NCBI GenBank assembly: GCA_030737835.1
Contig: JAUJYN010000030.1
Location: 1,980,424-2,044,423, forward strand
Length of the DNA: 64,000 nt
DNA from: Acorus gramineus
Taxonomy: Eukaryota; Streptophyta; Magnoliopsida; Acorales; Acoraceae
Direction: 5' to 3'
Shown here: piece by piece, positions 24,600 to 36,133 of the stretch
Layout of the letters: the number at the start of each line of letters is the position of its first letter
How positions within the stretch are numbered: position 1 is the stretch's first letter
Program-made: the position numbers and the translations under genes
Notes under the pieces: model-generated
Databases searched by the model: none
Told to the model about the DNA's origin: nothing
Seen by the model: the letters and a program-made list of their open reading frames with translations, nothing else

Positions 24600-25560
24600 G
24601 CTATCTTCGAGAGTCCCTCGTCAAACCTCCTGCAATAACTCGCCAAACTCGGGAAGCTCTGAATCCTTGCGGGGTTCGACGGTCGACGCCAATTTGACGC
24701 GACGAGCGTCTTGCCCGGGTCCACAGATATGCCTTCACCAGAAATCACTCAGCCCAAAAGGCCCTAACTCCCACCAAAACTCACACCTGATCTTCCATCC
24801 ATTTGATGCTTCCATGGTATCCCTTGCCTGGGAAAAGAAACCTCGGGAGGGCACCATGAAATCCCGATATAGGATACCCCGACAACCAAACAAGGAACAC
24901 GAAGTACCCTAGCCCGGGTTTCAACGCTGACCTCACAAGGCCCCTTAATCCAGAAAGGAACACTAGAAGAAGACATCATTTAAAGAACACTACTAACCCC
25001 TCCGGATCATCTATCTCTAGATGATCACCCAACGATGTCCTTCAACATCCATTACAAGACCGAACCCAACATCATCGGGAATGGTCAAATCAACAATTTG
25101 GTCACGAGCGACCCGTCTTCGCCTCATCCACACCCTCACTCCCGAAAGGAGACATTTTGGGACTTTGGGAGAGACTTAGACTGCTCCTCACCCCTGGTCC
25201 ACCGGTAGCCTCTCCCCGCTCCGTAGCTCGCCTGGTCCTCTGACCGGGAGCCTGTCTAACGCCGGGGCTGTACTACGCGGATCCAACGAAGGGGAGAGCG
25301 ATTCCATGCTCGCGGCACCATTCAATAATCTTCTCCCGGGTAGCCCCTACCTGGTATACTCCCAGATTCAGTACCCCTCCGACTGCATCGGTGGTACCTA
25401 CTGATGGGAACTCTCTGCCAGGACGGCTACAACCCGGCTTCCTTAACCCAAACAACCGCTCTTGACACTCGCTCACCAAAATACAACACACTTGCATAAC
25501 AGCAACTAGACACACACCCACACATATATCCTATTAATAGAGAGCTGGGAACATAGATAA
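24600..25560 (-). pseudogene. Element X internal remnant: RT/RNase H piece and LTR-derived stretch
   Basis: Positions 24600-24800 match the RT/RNase H remnant of X at 15448-15650. From about 24800 to 25560 the sequence is LTR-derived, the counterpart of 19370-20110 in Y. It includes the modules with CTGGTCCACCGGTAGCC and CGCGGATCCAAC. No autonomous pol is left. It is a fossil. Confidence 0.7.
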
Positions 25561-26892
25561 TACCTCGAACCATGATACCCGAAGCCTGCGCCTCCTCGGC
25601 CGAAAGCGCTGCAACTCTGCCCTGGACCAACCGCGGCTGAGGAGCAGGAGCACGCTTCACCGGCTGCTCTGGCTGCCTCCTCTGGTCAACTCGACCACCC
25701 TGTGGCTGCTGCTGACGCGGAAGCTGCTGCTGCAAGAACTGCGGCTGCTGAGGTAGCACTCGAGGTCGGCCAGCATCAGGGCAATTGTATCTGATATGCC
25801 CGATGCGCTGACAATGGAAACAGCGCCGCCTCTCCGGCTGCATGGACTGGATGGGCACTGCTGCAATGGGTGCTGGATCCCACACTGGCACCGCATCTGC
25901 TGGAGGAGAGGCAGCCGCTGACTGATCGAAGCGGGGCCTCTTCTTCTTGCGCTGCCCCTGGTCCCGACTCCCGGAAGGACCCTGATCTGCAGAAGGGGTC
26001 GGAACCCCCACGATGATCCCGAGATCTCGCTCGACTGTCTTCGCTCGAGACACCAAGTCCGAGAACCTCGAGAATGCCTGGGAGGTGACGTGCACCCGGA
26101 TAGCGCTGCTGAGACCCATCACGAAACGACGACACCGCGTGTCCTCATCCATCACCAAGGTCGGAGCAAATCTGGAGAGCCTCGTGAAGCGCGTAGAGTA
26201 GTCAGCAACCGACATGGAGCCCTGCGTCAACTGCTGCGCCGAGAACGGGAAGTACTCCTCCAAGAAATACCTCCGGAATCCGCCCAAGAAAGCTGCTCCA
26301 CTCCCTCTGGGATGTCCACCACTCGGGTAGCCCACCAGTCGGCGGCGTTACCCTTCAGCATAAAGGTGGCCAGGGGGACTCGCTGGCGATCAGTGCAAAG
26401 CATGGCCGCGAAGATCGTATCCACCTCCCTCAACCAACGCTCTGGCGCAAGAGGATCTGCCGACTGACCATGGAACTCGGGAGGGTGGAGCTTCAGAAAG
26501 GCGTTGAGGCCGCTCTGCTGCACTCGCGCCGCCGCCTCTAGCTCCTCCTCCCTCTCCAGGGGATCCTCAACTCCTACTGCCGGAATCGCCACGGGAACTG
26601 GGGGTACATCGGGTACCACAGGCGGATCTGCCACCAAGGGGACCTGCGGAACTGCCTCGCGAGTCGCCCTCAGCTCCTGAATCTCTCTAGCCTGCTCTGC
26701 CAATGCTCTGGTCTGGGCCTCCAGCGCCCTCGTCTGTGTCTCCACCAAATCAGCCAACCGAGCGAAAGCACGCTCCCAAGCAGGAGGCTCCTGCGTCAAG
26801 GACTCTCCGGTAGCATCCTCGTCTCTGGTAGGTCCGGAAACCTCCAAAGACCGAGAGGGACCTCGTCCGCGCCGTCCTCTGCGAGGAGGCAT
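25550..26892 (-). pseudogene. gag region of element X
   Basis: Minus-strand frames 26227-26892 and 25427-26335 encode the same Gag type as Y. The N-terminus is MPPRRGRRGRGPSR, with a coiled-coil-like repeat RALEAQTRALAEQ, the core FHGQSADPLAPERW, and a zinc knuckle CFHCQRIGHIRYNC. The order from right to left is primer site, leader, gag, LTR-derived stretch, pol remnant. It is a fossil with a small number of breaks. Confidence 0.83.
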
Positions 26893-26993
26893 ATCAGCAC
26901 CCTAAGAAAACCAGACACTAGGATCAGAATACTCATATAGAAATCCTAGGACTCATCTCTACGAAAGGAAGACTATTGGCTCTGACAGGACCA

Positions 26994-27006
26994 GGCTCTG
27001 ATACCA
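26994..27006 (-). other. Primer binding site of element X (initiator tRNA-Met)
   Basis: The minus strand reads TGGTATCAGAGCC, five bases from the LTR edge at 27012. It is identical to the site of element Y. Confidence 0.93.
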
Positions 27007-27011
27007 ACTTT

Positions 27012-30000
27012 TGTCACGCCCCAGGGCGGCCGTCCCCGGGACGCGGCAAGTGTATATAAAATATCAGAATCTACACAGGAGGTCAATAATATATCATACA
27101 CAAACAACCAGAATGACACACAGACAACAAAGGGCTGACATGATATATACACCAAATGCGGAAGCAAAAGACTGAATCTGTAAATAAACATACTACAGAC
27201 TCGATACACAATCATCTGTCCTGTGAGAGCCAATATACACAAATACAACTGAATATATACAAACGCGTGCCAAGCACGGAAATAAAATACATACAGTCAA
27301 GAAGGGATGCTGATAGCCTCTGGCACTCGCGGAACGTAGCGCTGCTCCGCTACTGAAGGAAACCCTCGGAAAGCTCCTCCCGCTGCTCCGGCTCCGGCTC
27401 AGTGGCAACTGGGGAAAAACATATGCGAGGGGTGAGCCACACGCTCAGTGAACAGCACAACCCATGCATCACAGACAATATTGACCACAATTCAGATCTT
27501 AATAATCCACAATCTCTTATTTACAACCACAAAATGGTAACAAATACTCAAACCAGTGGGTCGCTCAATCGCCAACCCACTACACCCTCACCCTCACCCT
27601 TCAATGGGTGACATAGGATTTTGGGACTGACTAGGCTGTTGGTCACCCTTGGTCCACCGATAGTCTCTCCTCCACTCCGTAGGCCGCTTGGTCTACTCCC
27701 ACATTCAGCACAGTCCGAAACCAAATCAGGAGGTGCCTACTGATGGGAGCCCTCACCCACAACTTCAGCACAGTCCGAAACCAAAATCAGGAGGCGCCTA
27801 CTGATGGGAACCCTTGGAAGGGACGGCCTTTCTAACGCTGGGGCAGCCTCTACCGGATCCAATGAAGGGGACAGAACAACCTATCCATACGCATATGATC
27901 CACTCGGATCCGCCGACAACGCACCTCAACGACTCTAATGTCATGAATTCTTCCGAATTCCTCCAGGGCGCATAACCAAGATGCGGGGAATCTATATAAT
28001 ACTAGCAAGGGTGGAATATCATTGGGGGAAAGAAACTCGGGAGGGCAGCGTGAGTTCCCGATATAGGACACCCCAACAACCAAACAAGGAACACGGAATA
28101 CCCTAGCCCGGGTCTCACCGCTGTCCTCGCAAGGCCCCTCCCCTATAATATTCACTAAGATGCTAATAATCATACAAGGGGTAAATCATTAATTATCAAC
28201 TAGAGATATAATATTATTGGGACAAGAACCTTGGGAGGGCAGCATGAGGTCCCGATACAGGACATCCCGACAACCAAACAAGGAACACGGAGTACCCTAA
28301 CCCGGGTCTCAATGTTGACCTCGCAAGGCCCCTCCCTATAATATTACCTAAGGCATGCAATTAAACATATACTAGCATTTAACTTAATAAATAAACTAGT
28401 AGGACACATGCATAGGCCAAGGCTTCCTAGCATGAGAACAAGGGGACATGATGCATGGCTCTTACACATATCCAAAGGGTGCAAGTCCCTAACATACAAG
28501 TCTAGGGTGGCATGCATTCTACATTTTTCATGCTTGCATGGATTTCACGTTACAACAAGTTAATATAATCCATGGTGCCCCAGGGGAGGACGGTACACGC
28601 CCAAGTGCGTATACGCCTCCCTACTGGGTTGGATTGTCCCACTCACCGGAATCCGGGTCGTCGCGCGACCGTCCGTCAAGATCTGCAAGACAGGGTAGTA
28701 ACTTGGTGAGTAAAATACATAAATACATAAAAAAAATACTCTAAAATACCCAACACTCGGACAAGCGTACATACGGCCCGTACGCACGCTAGCCCGAGCA
28801 CCCCGACTCACTTCCGAACCCTCGGCAACCACCCGCACGGCCACCCGCCCCCGGATGCACCGCCGGGCCCCTGCCCGCACGCCTGGACATGCAGCCGAGC
28901 CACCCGGGGCACCGCGCGCTCACTGCGCCCTGCCGCAGCAACCCACGCGCACCCCGCACGCCCCGCGCTGACCCGCGAGCACACCGCACGCCCCGCGCGC
29001 CCAGCGCCTCGCCCCGCGCGCACCTCCAGCCCCGCTCCGCGCGCACCACCCGCTCGCACACACTGCCCTCCTCACCGCGCGCACACCTGCGCCTCTGCCC
29101 AGCACCCTGCACGCATGCTCCTCTGCGGCGCCCAGCGCTCAGCACCCGCGACCAGCTCCCAGCGCTCAGCGCCCAGCACCCGGGACCCTCACCCAGCGTC
29201 CACGTGCACGCCCACGCAACACGCGCCCAGCTCACCTGGCAGCACGCGCCCAGCGCGCCTACCAGCCTGCCCGCGCTGCCTGCCTGCGCGCATCGCCGAG
29301 TGGCCCGAGCACCGCTCGCCTGCACGCCTGGCACTGCCCGCCTGATGCTTGAGCACCGCTCGCCTGCACGCCTGCGCGCCCAGCCTGCCTGCCCGGCCTG
29401 CCAGCGCACACAGCCCAGCCATCCTACCCAAACTAGCCCTACCAGCCTACCCTGCGCGCCCCGTACGCCCAGCACCCAGCACGCCCAGCGCCAACCCGAG
29501 CGCACGTCCGCGCGCACGCGCGCGCGCGCCCTGCCGCTGCACGCCTGCTGCGCCTTCCTGAGCGCTGCCTGCTGCCCGGGACTGCCAGCCCCCCCTGCCC
29601 GAGCTCCTCTACCACCAACCACCGACCTCCGACCACCCTCAACCACCACCGACGGCCACCCACAGCCGCCGACCACCACCCAACCACGAAACCCCCCTCC
29701 TAACAAGCATCTAAGCATGAAAAGAGGGGAAAAAGGGTTTACCAAGGGGAGGAAGAGATGTTCGGTTGCTCTCCGCGCACCGAAACCTTTCCCCAAAGGC
29801 CTCCAACGCCGGGATCTTCCTTGGCCCTCGAATTGGCCCAAATCAGAGGAGAAAAGAGGGGGGATGGAAGGGCTAGGTTGGCCGGAATCCGGATTTGAAA
29901 GCACCAGGGTGTAGATCGGGACCCGATCTACACTTTCTATGCTTTAGGTTTTTGGGTTTGAGGACTCTAGGGGGCTCAAATCAAAGAAAAGGAGAGAGGG

Positions 30001-30331
30001 GAGAGAGAAAATTCATTTGGTAGGGATGATGAATAGTGCCAATCAGATTTTAGATTTCATTTATATAGACAAATCACTTAAAAACCCGGATACGCCCCGG
30101 AACTGTGAAATTCTGGAAACGTTGCCGGAATTCGATGAAATTTTCGTGAGAGGCCTAAAATGGCACCAGGACACCAAATATGCAGTTAGATTTCCAATCG
30201 GAGTTCTCTAACTCAGGACGATAGCTAACAGTCCAAAAATTAGCGGTTCCGATCGAAAACCGAAAAAAAACGAAAAACTGCCAGAACGCTCCAACGGTTA
30301 CCAGCAGGCTAAAAGTGACACATATATAACA
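27012..30331 (-). mobile_element. 5' LTR of element X
   Basis: It starts TGTCACGCCCCAGGG and ends CACATATATAACA, 3.3 kb. On the minus strand it has TATA-like CTATATAAATG at about 30069-30059, a donor-like CCTTG/GTAAAC (GT at 29742-29741), a long CpG-rich block (about 28790-29690) and an acceptor-like TTGCAG/ATCTT (AG at 28684-28683). The apparent 371- and 341-residue frames at 28789-29914 are low-complexity shadows of this block on both strands. Right of 30331 lies low-copy DNA. Confidence 0.92.
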
Positions 30332-31155
30332 GTTTTCATGTTGTGCTATCATTTACACACATATTCTTGTTAGTAATTGTTTGTCTCATATATGTGAAAC
30401 TGTTTGTATATGTGCTAATTTATTATGTTAAAATATAATAATATTATAAATAGATAAAATATTTTTTTTCAAATGATTATCAAATATGTTATTTTCTTAA
30501 AACCGAAAATATATATGAAAAATATATTATATATAAAAAATTTAAATTTAAATATTGCATATATTAGTTTTTTAATTCTATATATAAGTCAATGAGGTTA
30601 AAAAAAATAGTTCTAATATAATAGAATATAAAGAAAAATTAATGATTTCAACTAACAAATAACCCCACAAGGTTTTTATATTTTATAAATAGAAATTTTG
30701 TTAGATAATATCTATGATAGTTAGTTAAATTTCTTGGTATATTTTAATAAAATAACATTTATATTATTTTAAGTTATATAAATTTATAAAATATAATTAT
30801 CTATTTTAATTTTTAAGATAAGATTAGGAGAGGAAATATTTGTTTTGGATATTATGGACTTTAATAAATTTGTTAAAGGGTAAAAATGTAAAATTGCTTT
30901 AAATACACTTGAGAGGTGTGAAAATAAAAGCTGTTATAAAATAATAACACATGGGGTTGGTTGGAATTTTGATTGTCCCATTTAATGTGGCAAATGAGAA
31001 CCCTGAGATTTTATTTGTTACAGTTTATTATCATAACCAAACAAGATATTGTGTTTGACCTAGTGCAAACAAAAACTCACCCCATTTGCACAGTATCCAA
31101 ACAAGCCATTAATAAATCTTAATAACCCCTTAAATAAAAATTTTGTTAATCGATG

Positions 31156-31418
31156 ATGAATATTTTGCCCATATTTTGTTTGGTTAACCCTGACTAAAAA
31201 CACGATCTACTAAAAAACTACTATAATGTGTCAAAAGTGTAAAAAATCCTATGAAAATAACGATTTTATCATATCTGAATGTATTATAAAACTATATCCG
31301 GATGCGTAAAATCATCATTTATAGAAGATTTTTCACATTTTTAACATATTATATATCTTTTTGGTATACTGTGTTTTCCACTAGGATTAATCAAACATGA
31401 TATTCACAAAATATTCAT
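31156..31418. mobile_element. Foldback MITE-like element
   Basis: The two halves are imperfect inverted copies over about 110 bp each. The left edge reads ATGAATATTTTG and the right edge CAAAATATTCAT, with further matches inward (AAAAGTGTAAAAAATC against the complement of GATTTTTCACATTTTT). Length is 263 bp, with no coding capacity. The target duplication is not clear, so the superfamily is not assigned. Confidence 0.6.
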
Positions 31419-32221
31419 TATCTGTAAACGTAAATTTTATTCATAGGGTTATTTGGATTTACTAGTTGTTTTTCAAAAGGTTAAATGGATTTTAAGAAAA
31501 GTCAGGGGGTTATAAGGATTTCCGTCAGTTATATGGATTTTTTCCTTTCTTTTTATTGATAAAAAAGAAAAATGATATATCTTATCACAAGAATCGCCCG
31601 AAATTATCATGTACTCTTTGTTTGAAGTCATATATACTTTGATGATTTTTTTGTTTGTATTTTTAAAATGCATATAACCTTTAAATAAGTTTGAAAGAAA
31701 GAGACGATTTTTAAGACAATTTCTGGGTGTAGCAAAGCTCGTAAAAACAAGTGAGGGATTCAGTTTTCTGGCACAAAGGAAAAGTCTCATTCATCCACCT
31801 TTATTCCTGGTCAGAGATTTTGGGTATATAATCAATTTTAAAGAAATCAGATAGGGTAAAGTTCACAGGCAAATGGTCTCTGTGATTAATATGAAAACTT
31901 ATAACATAATAATTGTTGAATAAATTTACAAATGAAGCTACAAAATATGAGATGGAACATGTCTAAGATGTGGATGGGGTTGTATTATATAGGGAGCTGA
32001 AGGTAAAAGTCAGATGAACATCTTTAAGTAACCTTGCTTACAAAATTTGAATGACATAAATTTCATAGCTATTCTAATAGAATCTAATAACTCAAGCAAA
32101 AGATAACGGTCATGATCCTATGTGCACCCATATTATATTTAAATTATTGCCCAATGTATGATACATATAACAGTGTTGTTCGATACGAACAGGTCCTGTA
32201 ACAGGTTGAAGGGAAAAAAAG

Positions 32222-32327
32222 GATTTTCATCTCTCCCATCAAAAATACATCTCAGACATATGGCAAATAAGTTTGATTTTCATCTCTCCCATCAAAAATA
32301 CATCTCAGACAGATGGCAAATAAGTTT
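32222..32327. repeat. Tandem duplication, two copies of 53 bp
   Basis: Copies at 32222-32274 and 32275-32327 begin GATTTTCATCTCTCCCATC and differ at one base (GACATATGG versus GACAGATGG). It is a recent local duplication in intergenic DNA with no known function. Confidence 0.95.
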
Positions 32328-33264
32328 ACAATGAGAGGTCCTGTGTTCAAACCTAGTTTTAAGTCTTTAATCATTGAAAAACAAAGAAGAAAATAAAATC
32401 TCAAGTTGTCCTTCCCAAATCCCAAAATCAGGACAAAGTTTCCAAATTGTGAACCACACTGAGATTTCTTTTTTGTAGCTTCCTGCTCTAAGACATATTC
32501 TCCCATCATGAATTATAGCTTTTGCTCATTCGATGAGAGTAATGAATCACATATGAAACATATTATATGACCAAGCTGCTTACTTAACTACCAGATAATT
32601 GAAAGACTTTTTTTATCATTCCTTGACAATATTCTACCATTTAAATAATCAGTGATGACTGAACTACATACTCTAAATGCTGTTTTTATAATAGCTCAAT
32701 GAATTTTATACATTTCATGCAAGACATCCAACACTAAATATAACAGATGACTCAATATAGAAGATCTATAACTCCTGACCATGATTTCTTGACAAATAAA
32801 ACGGTAATGACAATTATCGTAAGTCTAAAACAAAATCCTACTTTTCCACATCAACAACTAGATGCCAAGTCAAGGAGAAGCTTCTCAAATTACACTTTGT
32901 AGAAAGATCAAGTGGCATTAGGTATTGCAATAATGAACATGTGACATCTTCATTGAAGTGAAATTATCTTCCCTAAAAATATTATTACATGATTAAATTC
33001 TAATGATTGATATGACATATATCTCCCCAAAATAAAATAAACATCATTATCATACAGACATTTTTTTCCCTCATATTGATTGCCAGCACCTGCGCAAGTG
33101 AATAAATACAAAGATGATATTTGACAATCCACCTCTGCCTACAGCATCAATTATTTTGCAACAGTTAAAAATGAATTCCTTCTCTCTAGGAGACCAAACA
33201 CATCTTACGCGTGGAAGGGAACCAAAAGAGGAGCAATAATTTTGCAAGTCAGAGCAAGCAGCTA

Positions 33265-35228
33265 CTACTGATGCATGGTTGGAGGCGGAGTTGGATAAGG
33301 AACTGGCATGACATAAGGGGGGTGCCCTGGTGGAAGCATGACTGGTGTCCCGACCGCCGAGACCATATGACCAGTGACGGGTTGCCCTACAGGAGGTCCA
33401 TAGATCCCCATGCCTGGCAGAGTTGGCTGCACAGGATGCTTCATTGACATGCCTGCTGATGACGCGGGTGTGTGACCCTGACCGGTAATGGGTCCCTGCA
33501 GAGTGGCAACATCCCCACCATTAACACTGGTGATGTCATGAATGCTGGATCTCCTCCTGTCCCGGTTCATGGAGTTCAGCCGGATGAAATACTTCTGCGC
33601 ATGGCTGGCAACCTGAGTAGGAGTCCTTGAAATGACAAAGTTCCTCGATATGCTTCTCCAATCGCCCTTCCCAAACTTGTCGAGACCGAGCAGGAACAAC
33701 CTGCAAAATTAGATTCCCTCCATTATTCACAACCATTTTGAAACTTTTTAATGATGAGCATCAATTCCAGTCACTCACAACTCCCAATTCAAGCCTGAAT
33801 AGGAAATTACTGATAAATATGAAAAAAAATCCAGAGGATATAATAAGAGAATAACAAAATTTGACAGAACAAAGGGCAACATAAATTTCCAAATATGGTT
33901 CTCATGGAAGACGAATCAACTTCAACCTAAATGGTTAAAAAATGACTGAATTCAATGAATTAACAGATTTAGTGAATGCTCAGGTTCCGGATTCAAGACG
34001 GAAAGATCAGTTGCAACACTTACTCAGTGTTAGTAGTAACTTTCATTCCTAATACACAAGAAAAAAAATCTCACATGTTCTATGGGATTATACCAATCAA
34101 AGTAGCCTAGCATTGCTATAATAATAGAATGCGCACAGCCTACCGCCGCTATAAAAATAGGACACAAGCAAGGAATTATATGAATCAATTACTAAATCTT
34201 GCTAACAATAGAAATGCTGACAAAATACCAAACAAACAGTTTTCTTAAACTTTTTTTTTTCCAAACAACAGGCCTTTGAGAAGCTTTGGAAAAAATTTCA
34301 AGTGATCACATGTTTGAAAAACAATTTAGAAACTGTTAGGAAAAAAAAGGGGAAACAAAGCAATTCAACCATTTAAGCATCCAAGAGAAACCCATTCATT
34401 AACTTGGAAATTATGTTTCTGTTCAGGAGATGCTGCTACTTCATCTTTTCTGAGAGCCAATTCAAGTTAAGAATCATGAAACGTGCATCTATACTATAGT
34501 ACTTTGCATACATGATGTTTCATTTCAGAAGACATTGAAACTTTAATGGAATATGTGACACATAGTCATTCCTGCAATCACTTTTTGCAGACCAAACATG
34601 ATTTGAAATTTTTTTTTATGAAGTATACAATTAGCTAATGCAATGCATACTTTACCCCCAATCCCCTTCAATCTGCAAGTACTAGAAACAAATAACAACA
34701 TAATCCAAATCAAATCGCCCGAATCATTAAAATTCCCAAATTTTGAATAACCAATAAGGCAATAACAACAGAATCCAAATTGAATCACAAAAAAACACAA
34801 AAAAAAAAAAAAAAAAACCTGTGCTCTTCCTCTGTCCAGGGGATGCCCTTCCGCCTCTCCTGCTCCGACTTAGACCCCGCCGCCTTCCCCGAATCCAACC
34901 CACCTCCCAAAAACCCAACCCCACCCCTCCTATCAAAGAAACTCTGCTGCTGCGTCTGCGACGACATCTGATTCTCCTTATTCGAGTGACTCTCATCCCC
35001 AACATACCTCGGCAGAGGCACCTTCCCCGTCTCGATAGAGGAAACATCGTCTACCAACATGTCATAGTGCCTCCTCACCTCGTCCGTCGCCTTCTTCAAC
35101 CTCCCCGCGATATCCTCCCACCTCCACTCCTTATCGTCCTCCCCAACATCGGAGAGCGAGGCAAGCGCGTTCTCGAAGGCCTTCTCGTCGTCTCTGCTCC
35201 ATGGGTCGGAAGCGGCGGAGGATGACAT
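33265..35228 (-). CDS. SRM1-like: MYB transcription factor, DIVARICATA/SRM1-type (two SANT/MYB domains, SHAQKYF)
   Basis: This is a nuclear DNA-binding protein of 281 residues from two exons: exon 1 at 34819-35228 and exon 2 at 33265-33700. The 1118-bp intron has GT at 34818-34817 and AG at 33702-33701; the junction falls inside the arginine codon at residue 137. The first SANT/MYB domain is at about residues 8-60 (W10, W35/W37, [11 protein letters not shown]). The second MYB domain is at about 127-178, with [14 protein letters not shown]151 and the diagnostic SHAQKYF at 169-175. Conserved [17 protein letters not shown] and GPITGQ follow, then a Pro/Gly-rich tail ending PTPPPTMHQ. This layout matches Arabidopsis SRM1/DIVARICATA relatives, which bind TATCC-like motifs and act in salt, ABA, sugar and flower-symmetry responses. 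The chosen ATG sits in CCGCCATGT, and no upstream in-frame start was seen. The gene looks intact and is the only clear host gene here. The exact paralogue is not certain. Confidence 0.93.
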
Positions 35229-35450
35229 GGCGGAGGAGGATTAGAGGGTGAGAATGTGAGATTTGGGGGGTGGGGAGTGGATGAGGATGGAGTGGCCGCT
35301 TTTTGTTTTGTTTAGTTTAGATTTTTTTTGGGGGGTCGTTCTTTGCGAGAGTGGGAAGGGAAAGAAAGGTTGGGTCGTTTTCGTTCGTCGCCGTCTTTGG
35401 GTGACGTCATATGACGGGATTTAAATGTTGTTGGGATTGGGTTGTAAGGA
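35229..35450 (-). promoter_or_regulatory. 5' untranslated region and proximal promoter of the MYB gene
   Basis: Upstream of the start codon (higher coordinates) there is pyrimidine-rich leader on the gene strand. A palindromic bZIP site, TGACGTCA, lies at 35402-35409, a further TGACG at 35412-35416, and a TATA-like ATTTAAAT at 35419-35426. TGACGTCA is a classical target of TGA/CREB-type bZIP factors. Use by this gene is inferred from position only (about 175 bp before the ATG). Confidence 0.55.
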
Positions 35451-35690
35451 TTATGGGTACTGGGAAGATATGGTGTGAGGAGGAGACGTGGTCGATTCTA
35501 CGTTTCACGTTTTGGGAGGATTGATAATGCTGAGGTTGGAGTCAGACCGAAGGGGAATCTTGCATCATCTTTTGGTGGGGAGGAGTAAAGATATTTCGAT
35601 GCTTAATCCACTCCCATCTCATTCATGGACTCCATTACAATTATTTGGAAAAATTTACTTCTCTGTTTTTGGAATCACAGTGTTCAAAAT
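35451..35690. other. Distal upstream DNA of the MYB gene
   Basis: This is low-copy sequence with no recognised gene or repeat. The 8-bp TTCAAAAT at 35683-35690 is the left target duplication of the hAT-type MITE. Confidence 0.5.
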
Positions 35691-36125
35691 TAGGGGTGGT
35701 AAACGAGTCGAGCGAGTCAAATTTGACATGTTCAAGCTCGGCTCGTTTATAAACGAGTCGAGCTGAGCCGAGCCGAGTTCACGAGCCTCAACGGGCCTAG
35801 CGTTCTTCTTCATTTTAGGGTTTTTAAGAATCAAAATCAAAATTTTAACCTAAATAAGTGAAGTTCATGGGTTTAAATGGGCATAGTTTTGTATTAATTT
35901 AATGTTCTGATCTTATAAAAGAGTTTAGTCAAGTTTCAACTAAGTTTTTTATAACACAATGAGTCGAATTTGAACACAAAATGAAGTTCGATCCAGGTCC
36001 CGAGCCTAACTGAGCTTTAAAATTGTTCAAGCTCGCTCATTTGTTTAATCGAATGAGCCTGAACGAGCTTAAACCGAGCCAAATCAGAGCCGAGCCCGAG
36101 CGGCTTGGTTCGTTTACTAGCCCTA
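35691..36125. mobile_element. hAT-type MITE, 435 bp, target duplication TTCAAAAT
   Basis: Ends are TAGGGGTGGTAAACGA and, inverted, TAGGGCTAGTAAACGA. It is flanked by perfect 8-bp repeats TTCAAAAT (35683-35690 and 36126-36133), the length made by hAT transposases. The interior has many GAGC/CGAGCC repeats near both ends (for example AACGAGTCGAGC and CGAGCCGAG) and no coding frame. It is a non-autonomous element about 460 bp upstream of the MYB start codon. Confidence 0.88.
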
Positions 36126-36133
36126 TTCAAAAT

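Larger units (their letters stand above)
14505..30331 (-). mobile_element. Chromovirus element X (outer, non-autonomous-looking), interrupted by element Y
   Basis: It comprises a 3' LTR remnant (14505-15026), internal sequence (15027-15725 and 24600-27011) and a 5' LTR (27012-30331). The two LTR parts differ at roughly a dozen sites over 520 bp by eye (about 2%), so it is fairly young, on the order of a million years with usual plant rates. Internally it has gag, an LTR-derived stretch and only small RT/RNase H and chromodomain-side remnants, so it could move only with enzymes from a relative such as Z. Element Y (15726-24599) sits inside it. The left flank of X is Tat sequence; the right flank is low-copy DNA. 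It is broken in several places. Confidence 0.75.
30332..33264. other. AT-rich low-copy intergenic DNA
   Basis: No convincing gene is seen. Open frames are short and match nothing I recognise. It contains the foldback repeat at 31156-31418 and the 53-bp tandem duplication at 32222-32327. TATCCAAACAAGCC at about 31071-31084 looks like the end of a Tourist-type MITE, but no matching start could be fixed. About 33130-33264 is probably the 3' untranslated region of the MYB gene; an AATAAT-like signal on the minus strand lies near 33150. Confidence 0.6.

Noticed and set aside
31040-31084. Tourist-type MITE ending TATCCAAACAAGCC
   Set aside because: No convincing matching inverted end or TAA-type target duplication was found, so it was not listed as an element.
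33265-33699. Exon 2 of the MYB gene read as a separate gene starting at 33699
   Set aside because: The supposed start is a TTG just after a splice acceptor. Joined to exon 1 of this host gene, the reading frame and the MYB domain are continuous.
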